Shown in pieces: positions 53,362-64,000 of a DNA stretch of 64,000 nucleotides. Under the pieces are notes generated by a model. It was not told the origin of the DNA. It saw nothing but the letters and a program-made list of their open reading frames with translations, and did no database searches. The DNA comes from Clusia tigrina (taxonomy: Eukaryota > Arthropoda > Insecta > Diptera > Clusiidae), in NCBI GenBank assembly GCA_920105625.2, contig OV050032.1, positions 131,983,897-132,047,896 of the forward strand, in the 5' to 3' direction. The stretch's first letter is position 1, and each line of letters starts with the position of its first letter. The translations under genes were made by a program, and so were the position numbers.

Positions 53362-55639
53362 AAATAAATTATATTAGGGATAGAAAACACTTAATCTATT
53401 TGGGACGAATATATGGATATTGAATAAATTTTTGCAATTTAACACAAATGTGACATCCCAATAATACGCCTTATACATTTGTGAAATCAACCCCCCAACA
53501 GGAACAGCAACTAAATGGTATAACTGCAAATTTTTAGGCAGCTTCATTTTTTGATAATTATTTACTTACAGTTAACAACTATAACGATTATACACAGAAG
53601 TGCAACAACACATTGCCGAAATCGCAAGAGTCCATGCAGATACAAAGGTTCAAACGCATTCAAACTGTATACTTCCAAATAATACGCATACAAATAGACA
53701 GCTGCACTCAATTCCAATGTCAGCAAAGGCACATCATTTAAAGCAATGATTCTTGTGAAATTACCCCCAATGTTGAATATATGTAGAAGTGCAACAGCAT
53801 AAGAGAATTTCCAATGAAGTATTAATTTTTTTTATTTTATAACATTGTACAAATTTTTTAATTATATTTTAATTTTGTCACTTTCCCATTTTATTTTTAG
53901 TAATTATTATATCTCAACCATTTACAAACTCTAATTTGTATATTTCAAACTTTCGTTTGTTTACAAAACATACGCAAATAAAAGCTACGAATAAGAAATG
54001 AGGAAACGTCAAAATAAAAACAAGAAGCAGAAAAATTCTCTCTTGCGACTACCTTTCAGGTGTGCCCTGAGCCAACGCATATTTTGAGAATGTATAGCGA
54101 CCCTTAGAAGGTCAATCGATTGAAGGGAAATGTTGTATGTATAAATTAGTGAAATATGTGTTAATGTGTCACATGGACACCGATTGATGGAAATCAAGGT
54201 GAGTTTACTTACATGGTGACTGCAAGGTGAATTTCATACCTCCGGAATTGTCAAACATAAGCAATGTGCGATGAGATAATTTTCAAAAGAAACGAAATTG
54301 AGAGTAATGGAGAAATGTATAAGAGCTGCTTAAAGTGGTACACAGTTTATATAAAATATATTTAATAGTTAAATAGACTCATAACTTTTTCACAACGTTC
54401 AGACTTCACAAAAATAACAATTAAAAACTCTTATTCACTCAAATCAAAACTCTATTTGCAATTGTTTGCATTTTTCTTCCATAATTTCTATTTTGTTCTA
54501 TTTGTTTTATTTGTTCTATAATTTTCTATTCGTTCTATTTGTTCTATAATTTTCTATAATTTCAATTTTGACAGCTACTGAGGGAAAATTGGTTCTAAAA
54601 AATTTGTTCTTGCAGTAAATTCATCTTGATGGAAAATCAAAACTTTTTGATTTTGATTGACGCGAATGAGAGAGGAAAAGACAGAAAGAGAAAGGGTTCC
54701 GCTATTGCTCATTTAAAATCGAAAACATGCTAGCGGACACGGATGAATATCAATTCTAATGCTTTTGATGAAACGAAAACGTGAAACAAATTGATATTCA
54801 ATAATTAATGCTTTTTTTTAAAGCACATTTTTCAACCAAATGCGTTTATCCTTATTTTTAAATTTGTTTGGACTGCTAATGCCAAGGCAATATATGCAAC
54901 ACAATCATTCGTATCGCTCATGATAAGTGTGTTTACCGCAACAACGTGAAGCAAACTAAAATTAGGAGCCGCTTATCAATGATTGTAAGCAAATATCGAT
55001 AGTTGCTATTATATGATGCGTAATTAATCATTTCCACCAAATCAGCTTGCAAAGATGATCAAAGTCTTTAATGATAGCTCTACCGTCGTTTAAAAATTTT
55101 CCGAGCTTGTTTGAGATATTCATTTAAGAGCTTCTGTGTAGTCGTCATTACACGTTTAAAAAATTCATACACACGTTCGTCAAAATATAATAATAAATAA
55201 CTTACGCATTGTTGTAAAAATTCATTTTGTGCGTATGAGTGCATGCGTAAACCATACCATTTTCATTTGAATTTTAGCGATATTTTGTGCCAGCCGAACC
55301 GCATTTATCGTCGTGAATTTTTCTTGTCATTTTGTGTTTTTCAATACTTCGAACACGTTTGGCTACGTTTGAAATTGTATAAAAGTTAATTCTAAGTGGG
55401 TGAATTTTTTGTGGTGTTAACCATTTACATTCGTATGAATGTGTGTAACTTATTGAAAAATTACTGTTAACATCGAATGGATTTTGTGTTAATATAATTT
55501 TTTTTCTGATTTTCGATTAGATTGTTACCTCAACATCGAAAAGACAACACATTCGCACATATCGTTTGGATACATTTCGAATTGTTTAACGTTAATTGGA
55601 AGTGGGTTCATTTTTTTTGTGGTATTGTATATCTGTGCA
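53362..55639. other. non-coding stretch, nothing recognised
   Basis: AT-rich. A frame on minus near 54060-54190 (LRVAIHSQNMRWLRAHLKG) ends at AAAG|GTAGTC and could be an exon, but I cannot link it to a family. A 53-base phrase is repeated imperfectly about 205 bp apart (about 55368 and 55575). Confidence 0.4.
54485..54562. repeat. TTCTATTTG/TTCTATAATT minisatellite
   Basis: Five or more repeats of TTCTATTTG and TTCTATAATTT-like units in tandem. Confidence 0.7.
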
Positions 55640-56189
55640 TAATGAAAATACAATTATTTATTTTACCAGTATTTTTGAGAATCATGCCAAGAGAATTTAG
55701 TCCTAGTCGGAAATCTACTAACGCCAGGATCCAAGTTTCTGCCAGAAGAGAAGAAAGTGCGATTAGATAAGCGTATACAGCGAACACAAGATGAGCGACA
55801 TCGCCGTGCGGGTCACGTTCTCGCTTGCGAGAAGCAAGGAACACGGATTATCGAGCACATATAAATTTCAATTGTGCTGCATTCAACTATGATAGTCAAG
55901 TGGATTATAGTTCACACAAATCAGTGGCCATTGGTTCGATGAACAAAGTTTGTGAACATTGCAACACACTCAAATTCAGCACTGAAACACCAGGATTGTG
56001 CTGTTCAAATGGGAAAGTACAATTGCCGGCTTTGAATTGTCCACTAGAACCATTACATTCCGTGGGTTCTCGAACGTAACCAGAATTGAAGCATTTCTTG
56101 CAGAATATTCAGGCATCCAATTCATGTTTTCAAATGTCTTCGTTTGGTGCAACAAATATTATCAGAGATAATTTCATGCCAGCAATAAG

Positions 56190-56259
56190 GTAATCGAAGA
56201 AATAAACGACAATCATAAAGTTTACAAAAATTTTAAACTTGACATCTTTTTATATCCAG
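56190..56259 (+). other. 70-bp intron-like stretch in Helitron copy C
   Basis: Donor AATAAG|GTAATC and acceptor TATATCCAG|ATTC lie where copy A reads MPTFRVQ without interruption. Confidence 0.6.
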
Positions 56260-56751
56260 ATTCAAGGTCAGGTGTACCACAGAGTCGTATCGTTATTGCC
56301 ATTTGCAGATAGTTCTCATCAGTTTTTGCAAATTTATTTTCTTGGAACTTCCAATGAAGAAATTGATCAACGGTGTTCTATTTCTCCGAACGTACGAAGA
56401 GAAATAATTTCTGTCTGGCAAGACTATTTTCATCAGCACAATGAATAATTGGTGACTTTGTTTAAAACGCGATTGGACAAAATGTCGTCGGGTAACCATA
56501 GATCTATCATAAGAGCTGACAAAACGCCCTCTGGACAGCATACCAAAAGATACAATATACCATCAATACACGATGTAGCGGTAGTAATCGTTGAAGAAGA
56601 ATTTAATTCACGCGATATTGTACTTCATCTTGAAAATGATCAACTTCAACGTGTCTCTGAACTTCATCGCTCTTATGATGCTTTGAATTATCCAATTTTG
56701 TTTTCGCAAGGGGAAGACAGCCATCAAATTAACATTAAGTTGGCCAATCCC

Positions 56752-56832
56752 GTCAACTAGTTAGTTAAATTTATTCTTGGAGTTAAATTTATTCTTACAC
56801 AATTTTTGCAAAAGTTTAAAATTCAATTACAG
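56752..56832 (+). other. 81-bp intron-like stretch shared in position with copy A
   Basis: It follows CCC as in copy A (donor ACCC|GTAAGT at 34304), though here the donor is GTCAAC and the phase does not fit exactly. The acceptor is AATTACAG. Confidence 0.5.
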
Positions 56833-57033
56833 TTGTGGAAATTCCAAATAAAACGGTCAGCGCAATTAATTATTCTGCGTACAAATTGATGGATCTTCAA
56901 AATCAATACAATCATATTCTGAAATGTCAAGGAATTTTTCACCAGTGTGTTGTTGACATGCATGCGAAAATAGAGACTGAATGTTTGAATTACAGTATCT
57001 TCCATCAGAAAATGCTATGCTGAAGAGTACATA

Positions 57034-58306
57034 CGAGGGTGGATTGATATTGAAGCTACCTAGCGCTAGATGGCAGCACAAACACAAACACTTTTTTTTT
57101 AGAAATTGCGATCTGTCAAACGTCAGCTGCTAAAATTTCACCCAAATTCATCGATTAGTTTATTTGTTGTAGTTGTTTGAAGTAAGCAACTTTTGTGTTT
57201 CTTGAAAAATGGTAAAAAATCGAATTTCGTGGAGTGATTAAACACTATTATTTGAAAGGGAAAACGGCGATAGAGACAAAAGAAAAGCTCGATAAACATT
57301 ACGGTGAGTCTGCTCCGTCAGATTATATGGTAAAATATTGGATTGCTGAATCTAAACGCGGCCGAACAAGCACTGCAACAATACCATCAACAGGAAGGCC
57401 AAAAGAGGTGGTTACTGAAGAAAATATCAAGAAAATCCTCGATATCGTTATGAATGATCGCCGAGTCAAGTTGCGTGAGATTGTTGAAATGGTAAACATA
57501 TCATATTAACGTGTGTTCAACATTTTGCATGAACTTTTGCATATGAAAAAGCTATCACAAGATGGGTGCCGCGTTTGCTCAGTGTCGAACAAAAACGAGT
57601 TCGACAGACCACTTCACAGCGGTGTTTGGACATGATAAAGCATAATCCTGTTGATTTTTGGCGTCGATTAATAACTGTTGATGAAACGTGGGTCGACCAT
57701 TACACACCTGAAACCAAAAATCAATCGAAACAATGGGTGGAAGCTGGTGGAAGTGCTCCGAAGAAGGCGAAGGCAGTGAAATCGGCTGGCAAGGTTATGG
57801 CCACTGTATTTTGGGATGCACACGGAATATTGCTCATCGATTATCTTGAAAAAGGATCCACAATCACAGGAAAGTATTATCGTGCATTATTGGATCAATT
57901 GATTGATGCAATCAAGGAAAAACGACCACATTTAAAGAAGAAAAAAATGCTCTTTCTTCAAGACAACGCACCGGTTCACACAGCATTAGATACGATGCTA
58001 AAATTACGTGAAATCACTTCGAATTGGTTAAGTCCAGATTTAGCTCCTAGTGACTTTTTCCTGTTTCCAAACTTGAAAAAATGGTTCGCACGAAAAAGAT
58101 TCATCTCAAACGAAGAAGTGATTACCGAAATTAACGCGTATTTTGAGGGGTTCCCGAAATCGTATTATTCAGATGGTATAAAAAAGTTGGAATATCGTCT
58201 TACTAAGTGTGTCGAAGTAAAAGGAGATTATGTTGAGAAATAAATGGTTTTTGAAAAAAAAATGTTTTTTTCCTACTTAGGTAGCTTCAATATCAATCCG
58301 CCCTCG
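57034..58306 (+). mobile_element. irritans-like mariner M3 in the Helitron
   Basis: Inverted ends CGAGGGTGGATTGATATTGA (57034) and its complement with one difference (to 58306). TA flanks both (57032-57033 and 58307-58308). Removing the insert with one TA rejoins a Helitron segment reading AEEYI. It is 1273 bp. Confidence 0.9.
57209..58243 (+). pseudogene. mariner transposase M3 (irritans-like), decayed
   Basis: ATG 57209; a base gain near 57221 shifts frame. Frame 57234-57509 has IKHYYLKGKTAIETKEKLDK, RGRTSTATIPSTGRP and DRRVKLREIVEM, ending in a TAA (57507). A second frameshift lies near 57560. Frame 57566-58243 has PRLLSVEQKRVRQ, ITVDETWVDHYTPETKNQ (first Asp) and LFLQDNAPVHT (second Asp), then LSPDLAPSDFFLFPNL (third Asp) and VKGDYVEK. 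Between the second and third Asp only 29 residues are counted instead of 34, because five residues (normally PHPPY) are missing. Confidence 0.88.
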
Positions 58307-58970
58307 TACATCTACGTGATTCCATTAACAACTAGGCTGTAAGTCCAAATGACAATGGCCAATTGACGATAGTGCCATCTTCATACACTGGTAGCCCTTG
58401 TCATATACATAAATATGCACAGGATGCGATGGCATATGTTCGTTCTTATGGTCGACCAGACCTGTTTATCAGCTGTAATCCACAATGGAATGAGATTCGA
58501 GAATATTTATTACCAGGGAAATTGCCTGAAGGTTGTCACGACATAACGGCACGTATGTTTAAACAAAAGCTGAAATCATTAATGGATTTCATAGTCAAAC
58601 ACAAAGTATTTGGCGAAGTGCAATGCTGGATGTATTCTCTCGAATGTCAAAGATGGGACTCCATCACGTACACATATTGATATGGTTGATTGACAACAGA
58701 AGACCGGATAAAATTTATGGCATCTATTTGTGGAAATTTCAGATGAAACCACCAATCCAGACTTATTTGAAGTGATCACAAAGAAAATGATCCATGGTCC
58801 GTGTGGACCATATAACATAATCTCTCCGCGCATGATTGATGGTAAATGTTTGAAAGGTTATCCCAGAGCTTTGATTACTGACACAGTTACAGGCAATGAC
58901 GGATCGTCGCCGTTCGACAGAAGATTACGGAAAATCAACAACTATCAAAAAGAGAGATCAATTCATTGAA
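58307..58970 (+). pseudogene. Helitron Rep (HUH endonuclease) part, copy C
   Basis: Frame 58363-58680 gives VPSSYTGSPCHIHKYAQDAM, YVRSYGRPDLFIS and CNPQWNEIREYL, the conserved start of Rep. The HUH-like His-His-Val-His lies at 58662-58673 in a frame shifted by one from the upstream part. Frame 58730-58969 gives FEVITKKMIHGPCGPYN and MIDGKCLKGYPRALITDT, the next Rep segment. It would nick and join at the Helitron ends. Confidence 0.75.
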
Positions 58971-59079
58971 GTTGATAATCGTTGAATCGTTCTGTATTCA
59001 CCGATTTTGTCCAAAAAATACAAAGTCCTCATTAACATGGAGTATTGTAATTCGGTGAAGTCTTTAAAGTACATCTGTT

Positions 59080-60000
59080 AACACGTAAGTAAAGGTAGCG
59101 ACATAGCTGTTTTTGGTGTACTTGATCCAAATAGAAATGAGAAATCGAAATTTGCTCAAGCAAATATTCCAAAATTGAATATTGAACAAAAGCATGCATA
59201 CGACACGATTATGCTTGTTGTTAACAATGAAAGTAGTGGAATGTGTTTTTTGGGCGCACCTGGAGGAACTGGTAAAACATTCTTGAACTAGCAACGTTAA
59301 ACAGCACTGGTATTGGATTCTTCTGGGATTGCTGCTACTTTATTAGATGGCGGCGAATAAGAACTCTGAAAATGTCAGAATACTCACACTAAAAACAAAC
59401 GTACTCGATTATTTGCAAAACGATCCATCGGCAGCTGAATTGTCAAAGCAATTTTTGAAAATTGGGGTTGGGACAATTCCAGTCGACAGGAATACAGGTA
59501 AGATAACACTACCAAACGATTTTTTCCGTTTAACTCAATCAAAAGAAGAACTGATTCATATAGTGTTCTTAAACATAGCACAACAGTACAAAAATCATGT
59601 TTGGCCGGAACGAACAAAATTGTCAGTGAACTTAACGAGGCTATTTTAAACGAAATACCAAGTTCATTATTCACATTCAAATCAGTGGATACCGTCATGA
59701 ATCATGATGAAGTGGTGAATTATCCCACAGAATTTATAAACGCACTGGATTAGCCAGGAATACTACCACACGTATTGCAGCTAAAAATTGGAGCGCCGAT
59801 TATTATGCTGCGCAACATCAACCAACCAAAACTTTGTAATGGCACCAGGCTTCCGTCAACAAAATATTTAGAAATGTGGTAGAAGCAAAAATTTTGAATG
59901 GAAAATTCAAAGGCGAAGACATTTTGATTCCTCGCATCCCGATGATTCCATCTGATGTGCTATTTGAATTTAAGCGTCTTCAATTCCCTGTTCCAAGAAT
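59080..60000 (+). pseudogene. Helitron helicase part, copy C
   Basis: Walker A reads GAPGGTGKT at 59253-59279, intact here, in a frame that includes LNIEQKHAYDTIM. A deletion removes the middle of the helicase. Frame 59347-59649 gives NDPSAAELSKQFLKIGVG, followed by VVNYPTEFINALD and a TAG. The tail reads [20 protein letters not shown] and IPMIPSDVLFEFKRLQFPV in broken frames. The motif-VI end is missing. Confidence 0.75.
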
Positions 60001-60098
60001 GTTGTTTATCTAATAGCATTGCAATAAATGTTTTAGTTATATTCCAAATTTTGGAAAAAGTTTTTTTTTTTTGTATGGCGAAGGGGTGGTTCAGCTAG

Positions 60099-61129
60099 TG
60101 ATTATATAAAAATAAATCTTTGATTACTGTACATTGGTTCCATACTAAGTCTATAATTTAAACTTATTCGTCGTAACCGGTGCAAGATATTTGTCTTACT
60201 TTTACGTTAAACGGCTACTCTACTGTAAACGTTCCTGTGGCGTCTTGTGAAAAAAATGTGTCGAGAATCAATAAGTTGGGAACACGTCTACATTCTCATC
60301 TGCTAGAGGTAGACTTCTTATAAGACCGTCTAAGTCTATATAATTCAGCCGATTTCTGTGCCTGGTGTAGTGCATATGACTATGCCCTAAGGACATATTC
60401 TAAAAGTGAACGGCCCTAAAATTGCATTGGGCAGCAGCTTTTAATGCAAGCAGTATTTCTCTATTGAAGCCGCTAGTAGCGGGCACTGCACAGCAGTGCA
60501 ATGCACCAATATTGAAATCTGAATCGACACGCTTGCAAACGTCAATGTGTGTTTGAAAGTTGCGCCGCTTAACTGCAATACATCGATTATGGTGACTAAA
60601 CATTTGCACACATAAGTGTCAATATGTTTTAAGATCCACTGACACCATACATACTACACTGCAAAAAAGAAGAATATCCTAAGAACGCACGCTCCAAAAG
60701 AACGCTACAAGACCAACTAAAATCCAGCGAGATTGTAGGCCCAAGGTCAATCACAATAGAAGAGTACAAGAAGCGCCAAAAAAGAAAAACTCAAGTACAT
60801 GAGCCTACCCCAAGACGAAGGACTAGAGCTGGTAAAAGGACACGACAGTAGCGTGAAATGAATAAGCTGTATAGATTAATTAGTATAAGTTCAGGTAAAC
60901 AGAAGTACAATTACAGAGTAAAACTTAAAGCCTTAAAAGTTTTAAAAACACTAAATTATAGACAGAATGTAAGAACAATATTTGGAAAATGAAATGAAAT
61001 AAATTTATATTTTAATCAAATTGTAATTAATAAATTACACAAAATGTAAGAAGAAAATTTTGAATATTAAATGAAATAATATTATATTTAATTTAAATTG
61101 TAATTATTGAGGTTTTACAGACTATTCAT
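60099..61129. other. non-coding, nothing certain
   Basis: A plus frame at about 60632-60850 encodes a Lys/Arg-rich tail (SITIEEYKKRQKRKTQVHEP) I cannot assign. Imperfect duplication of about 79 bp (ATGTAAGAACAATATTTGG-like) lies at 60965-61115. Confidence 0.35.
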
Positions 61130-62480
61130 GTGAACATAACAAATATTAAAGAAGTGATCAAAATGGTGGCTATTGGGCAAGAAACCAAAGTCACAGGTAA
61201 TATTATAAATAAAAATATCAGCAACAAACACAAACCATATATTGTTGCATTTATAATAATATCAATAAATTTCTTAGCATTATATCTGATAGAAAAGATT
61301 AATAATTATTACAAAACAAATGTTGCAAAGAAAATAGTAACCTTAAAAAGATAATATCTATATAGAGACTGTTATAAATGAAATAACAAAATTAAAAGAA
61401 AGTATAACAAAAGTACCAACTAGAATTTCTAAAAAGGACTCTACATAATAAATTAGCCAAATGCCAATCTTTAGACAAATCATTAGGCACATTAACTTCT
61501 AGATCATACAGAAAGTATTAAAATATAAAAAAAAATTAATAGTATATACAAAATAATAGAGGAACAAATTTCGTTACTGGATAATTCATCTGAAGAAGAG
61601 TGTGAAATGTGTCAAGAAGTAACAATGGGAAACTTTGATATAGGTACAACTGCAAAGTCAAAACAGAATTTGATGCCAACATCAAATCTCTTTCGGCATT
61701 TGCAGGCACCATTAAATTCTATGCATCCACTGTTGCTGATGATGCCCACAAAAATGTTCTGTTAGAATACATACTAGCAGCCAAGCTTTCCGATAGGGTA
61801 AAGAACAGACAATTATCACTGAACCCCATTACAACAGTGGACATCTTAATTGCAACTCTAAAAGACATATATGAATTAAACAAAAATCCGTTAAAAGTAC
61901 AAACTGACCCACACAACACACGACAAGCTCTGCAAATAGAATCGAAGACCTAATAACCTCACTCGGGGAATTAATGAGTAAGGAACAAGGACGAAACAAC
62001 AGAGAAATAATACTAAAATTAAACGACCAATTAGCTATACACGCATTCAGAAATGGTCTAAACGACCAATATAAAACTGTAATACTTGCTGCACAGCCAA
62101 AACCTTTCACTCAAGCAATGCAAATAGCAACTGAAGTTGACATGAGTTGCAGTAATGCATTTAATATACTGAGCAGCAATGGACATAGACAACAAAACAG
62201 CAGACAATAAAAGTAACTACACTCAGACAAATAATAGATGGCAATGTTATAACAAAAAAACTATAAATTACAATGGCAATAACAGCAATAATTACAATAT
62301 AAACCGTAGAGAAAAGAGACTTAAAAATTCAGGAAACGTACGAAGCCCCGAAATGGGGGGCATACAGGAATACGAACACCAACATAAATCCAAACAGAAA
62401 CAATTTCCAAAGAAGAAATTGATTACTTACAATATAAGTTATGTAGAAAATAACAGCCTTTGTGCCTTAAATATTATTTG
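61130..62480 (+). pseudogene. Gypsy (17.6-type) gag, broken
   Basis: The early frame 61130-61354 includes a hydrophobic stretch (YIVAFIIISINFLALYLIEK) whose role is unclear. From about 61665, FDANIKSLSAFAGTIKFYAS, KNVLLEYILAAKLSDRVKNR and ITTVDILIATLKDIYELNKN give the capsid. After TAA TAA, 61974-62210 gives MSKEQGRNNREIILKLNDQL and AFRNGLNDQYKTVILAAQPK. The tail 62179-62481 is Asn/Gln-rich without a clear knuckle. No LTR, primer site or pol is adjacent. The class is called from the gag wording. Confidence 0.65.
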
Positions 62481-62534
62481 ACTTTGTGGCAAGGTAAAGG
62501 CCTTTTAAAAGATAGTAACATTACACCGCGTATA

Positions 62535-63461
62535 CGAGGTGTGATAAAAAAATAAATAATTTTCATCTTTTCATGAGTTACGTATGTTCGATGTTCGCAT
62601 TTTTTTTCTGTTATGTTGGTACACATGTCTGTTATATATGTTGGCAATACCAACCATTTTGGATTGTCAGTTTGTTTTTGACAGATAAAAAGGTTAGTCG
62701 TGTTTTGGTGTGCTCTTCGATTTTGTACTATTCGAAAAAATGGATCAAAGAAACTGTATTCAGTTCTGTGTAAAAAATGAAATTAAATGCGCAAGGACAT
62801 TTGAAATGTTGACTGTGGCCTTTGGCGAGTCTACTACACAAGTTCAATTGTGGTATAACCGGTTTAAGGAAGGCCGAGAAGATGTCAATGACGATGCTCG
62901 TCCTGGTCGCCCGAGCACTTCAACAACCGATGAAAACATTGACGCTGTGAAGAAAATGATTTTGGATAATCGTCGAATCAGAGAGGTTGTTGATGATATT
63001 GGCATATCGTTCGGCTCATGCCAAGCAATTTTTACGGATGTTTTAGGCATGAAACATGCGGCAACGAAGATTGTTCCAAAATTGCTAAATTTTGAACAAA
63101 AACAACGTCGCATGGACATCGCTCAGGAGCTGTTTTTGGCCAAAAAAAAAACCGTTATCATGCCTCAACCACCGTATTCACTTGGCCCCCGCTGACTTTT
63201 TCCTCTTTCCAAAACTGAATACACCGATGAAAGGAAATCGTTTTGCTACGATTGAGGAGATAAAAGAAAAATCGAAACAGGAGCTGTTGGCGATACCAAA
63301 AAAAGCGTTTCAGAAGTGTTTCGAGGATTGGAAAAAACGCTGGCATAAGTGTATTATATCTGAGGGGAATTACTTTGAAGGGGACAAGATAGTTGTTGAT
63401 GAATAAATAAATTCTTTATTTTTTGATCACACAATAACGGTTATTTTTTGATCACACCTCG
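62535..63461 (+). mobile_element. mariner M2, internally deleted (927 bp)
   Basis: Ends CGAGGTGTGATAAAAAAATA (62535) and, complement, CGAGGTGTGATCAAAAAATA (to 63461), the same family as M1. The flanks are TATA on both sides (62531-62534 and 63462-63465), giving the TA duplication. The middle of the transposase gene is missing. Confidence 0.88.
62740..63406 (+). pseudogene. mariner transposase M2, catalytic core deleted
   Basis: The frame from ATG 62740 reads MDQRNCIQFCVKNEIKCART and the DNA-binding half to KQRRMDIAQEL, and then joins FLAKKKTVIMPQPPY, removing both the first and second catalytic Asp of M1. The rest of the C-terminal region (63150-63406, KRFATIEEIKEKSKQE-like as in M1) lies in a second frame. 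It can supply no active transposase but keeps both ends, so it could be moved by M1-type transposase. Confidence 0.85.
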
Positions 63462-63465
63462 TATA

Positions 63466-64000
63466 TCGTTTTAATTTGGTCGATGCCAGCAAAACCAGAA
63501 TTGTAAATAAAAATATTTCCTCTAAAATGTTGAAAACACTTCCCGTTTTTAAAAACCAGCCAACTCAGGATTGTCAGAAAAATACATGAATTTATATTCA
63601 AAATAGGTTTAGAAATATATTTGAAAATAATATATCTTATCGTATTGTTCTGACAGATTAAATCTAGTACCTTTGAAAAATCCCGTAGTATAGATAACAC
63701 TGCGCATCAAACTAAATTTTGTTTTTGGTGCCTGGATTTTGAGAACTTATTTTTTTTGTGCTGATTTTAAAATTGTAAACCCATTTTTCCTAGCAGCTCT
63801 AGTTCTGAAGATATACCGGTATATATGTATGTATATTTATGATGAACAAGACTTCGTTAATATAAACACCCCTGGTTTTTTGCTTTTTTTTTATCGATAC
63901 TCGAATGTATTTGTATAAATATAATAAATTTATTCATTACTATTGAATAAAAAATACCAAGAATTGGCTCCGCATTATGTCTGGAAGATTTGCAACGAAC
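63466..64000. other. non-coding right end
   Basis: AT-rich, nothing recognised. Confidence 0.45.

Larger units (their letters stand above)
55678..57031 (+). pseudogene. Helitron N-terminal region, copy C
   Basis: From an ATG-led frame (about 55684) the text reads PREFSPSRKSTNARIQVSAR, then after stops MNKVCEHCNTLKFSTETPGL and CCSNGKVQLPAL. A 70-bp intron (56190-56259) splits an Arg codon: exon end AATAAG, donor GTAATC, acceptor TATCCAG. Then IQGQVYHRVVSLLPFADSSH, IIRADKTPSGQHTKRYNIPS and FSQGEDSHQINIKLANP follow. A second intron-like stretch (56752-56832) follows CCC|GT, at the same place where copy A has its GTAAGT donor. A single missing base follows the first intron. Confidence 0.65.
55640..60098 (+). 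mobile_element. Helitron, copy C, split by a mariner
   Basis: It ends GGGGTGGTTCAGCTAG (60098) followed by T. It carries N-terminal, Rep (HUH) and helicase pieces in order, interrupted by mariner M3 at 57034-58306. The 5' limit is not fixed: no TC start was identified. Many lesions are present. Confidence 0.75.

Noticed and set aside
54009..54197. Minus-strand frame with LRVAIHSQNMRWLRAHLKG and a following GTAGTC donor-like site
   Set aside because: Only a short exon-like stretch; I could not link it to a protein family or to the kinase, so it is left out of the annotation.

Overview
This is AT-rich eukaryotic DNA from an insect, most likely a higher fly (possibly a tephritid-like dipteran; this is inference). 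The evidence is spliced exons with GT/AG borders whose protein is almost the same as Drosophila Pka-C3, surrounded by typical insect mobile elements (R1, Loa and Jockey non-LTR elements, Gypsy and BEL LTR elements, mariner, hAT, PIF/Harbinger, Helitron). Nothing bacterial was seen: no operons, CRISPR arrays, rRNA or convincing tRNA genes.

The only host gene I can name is on the minus strand. It is a cAMP-dependent protein kinase catalytic-subunit-like kinase (Pka-C3/PRKX type). Four consecutive exons lie at 32458-32349, 32243-31998, 31925-31744 and 20633-20556, and all splice phases match. The glycine-loop/alpha-C exons (expected to the right) and the C-terminal tail exon (expected to the left) were not found, so the gene may extend beyond the window on both sides and most of this DNA may be intron. 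The intron between the last two exons is 11.1 kb and is packed with transposons.

Layout: 0.3-4.6 kb, decayed R1-clade element; 4.6-8.3 kb, Gypsy fragment (minus) broken by a probable solo LTR; 8.3-11.5 kb, related Gypsy fragment (plus); 11.5-14.7 kb, BEL/Pao fragment carrying a hAT element; 14.9-16.1 kb, 3' end of an RNase H-bearing non-LTR element (minus); 16.1-21.5 kb, solo LTRs and SINE-like copies around kinase exon 4; 21.5-22.6 kb, hairpin-ended repeat; 22.87-23.79 kb, PIF/Harbinger; 23.80-30.07 kb, a full-length Gypsy element with matching 651-bp LTRs and a GTAT target duplication; 31.7-32.5 kb, kinase exons; 32.9-38.1 kb, Loa element split by a Helitron fragment; 38.1-40.7 kb, LTR remnant, hairpin repeat and a full-length mariner; 40.7-43.1 kb, Helitron helicase part; 45.2-46.6 kb, hairpin repeat; 46.6-53.4 kb, Jockey element with an LTR and a PIF/Harbinger nested in it; 55.6-60.1 kb, Helitron split by an irritans-type mariner; 61.1-62.5 kb, Gypsy gag; 62.5-63.5 kb, internally deleted mariner.

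Every mobile-element gene examined has stops, frameshifts or deletions, so none looks able to move by itself. I found no clear new biological system. The most unusual structures are the kinase exon set between inverted solo LTRs, an LTR family whose copies keep their ends but carry different internal tandem repeats, a dispersed repeat made of modules with a GGGCGTGGC core and a terminal hairpin, and Helitron copies that differ in their introns. Coordinates of decayed elements are by eye; those with target-site duplications are exact.
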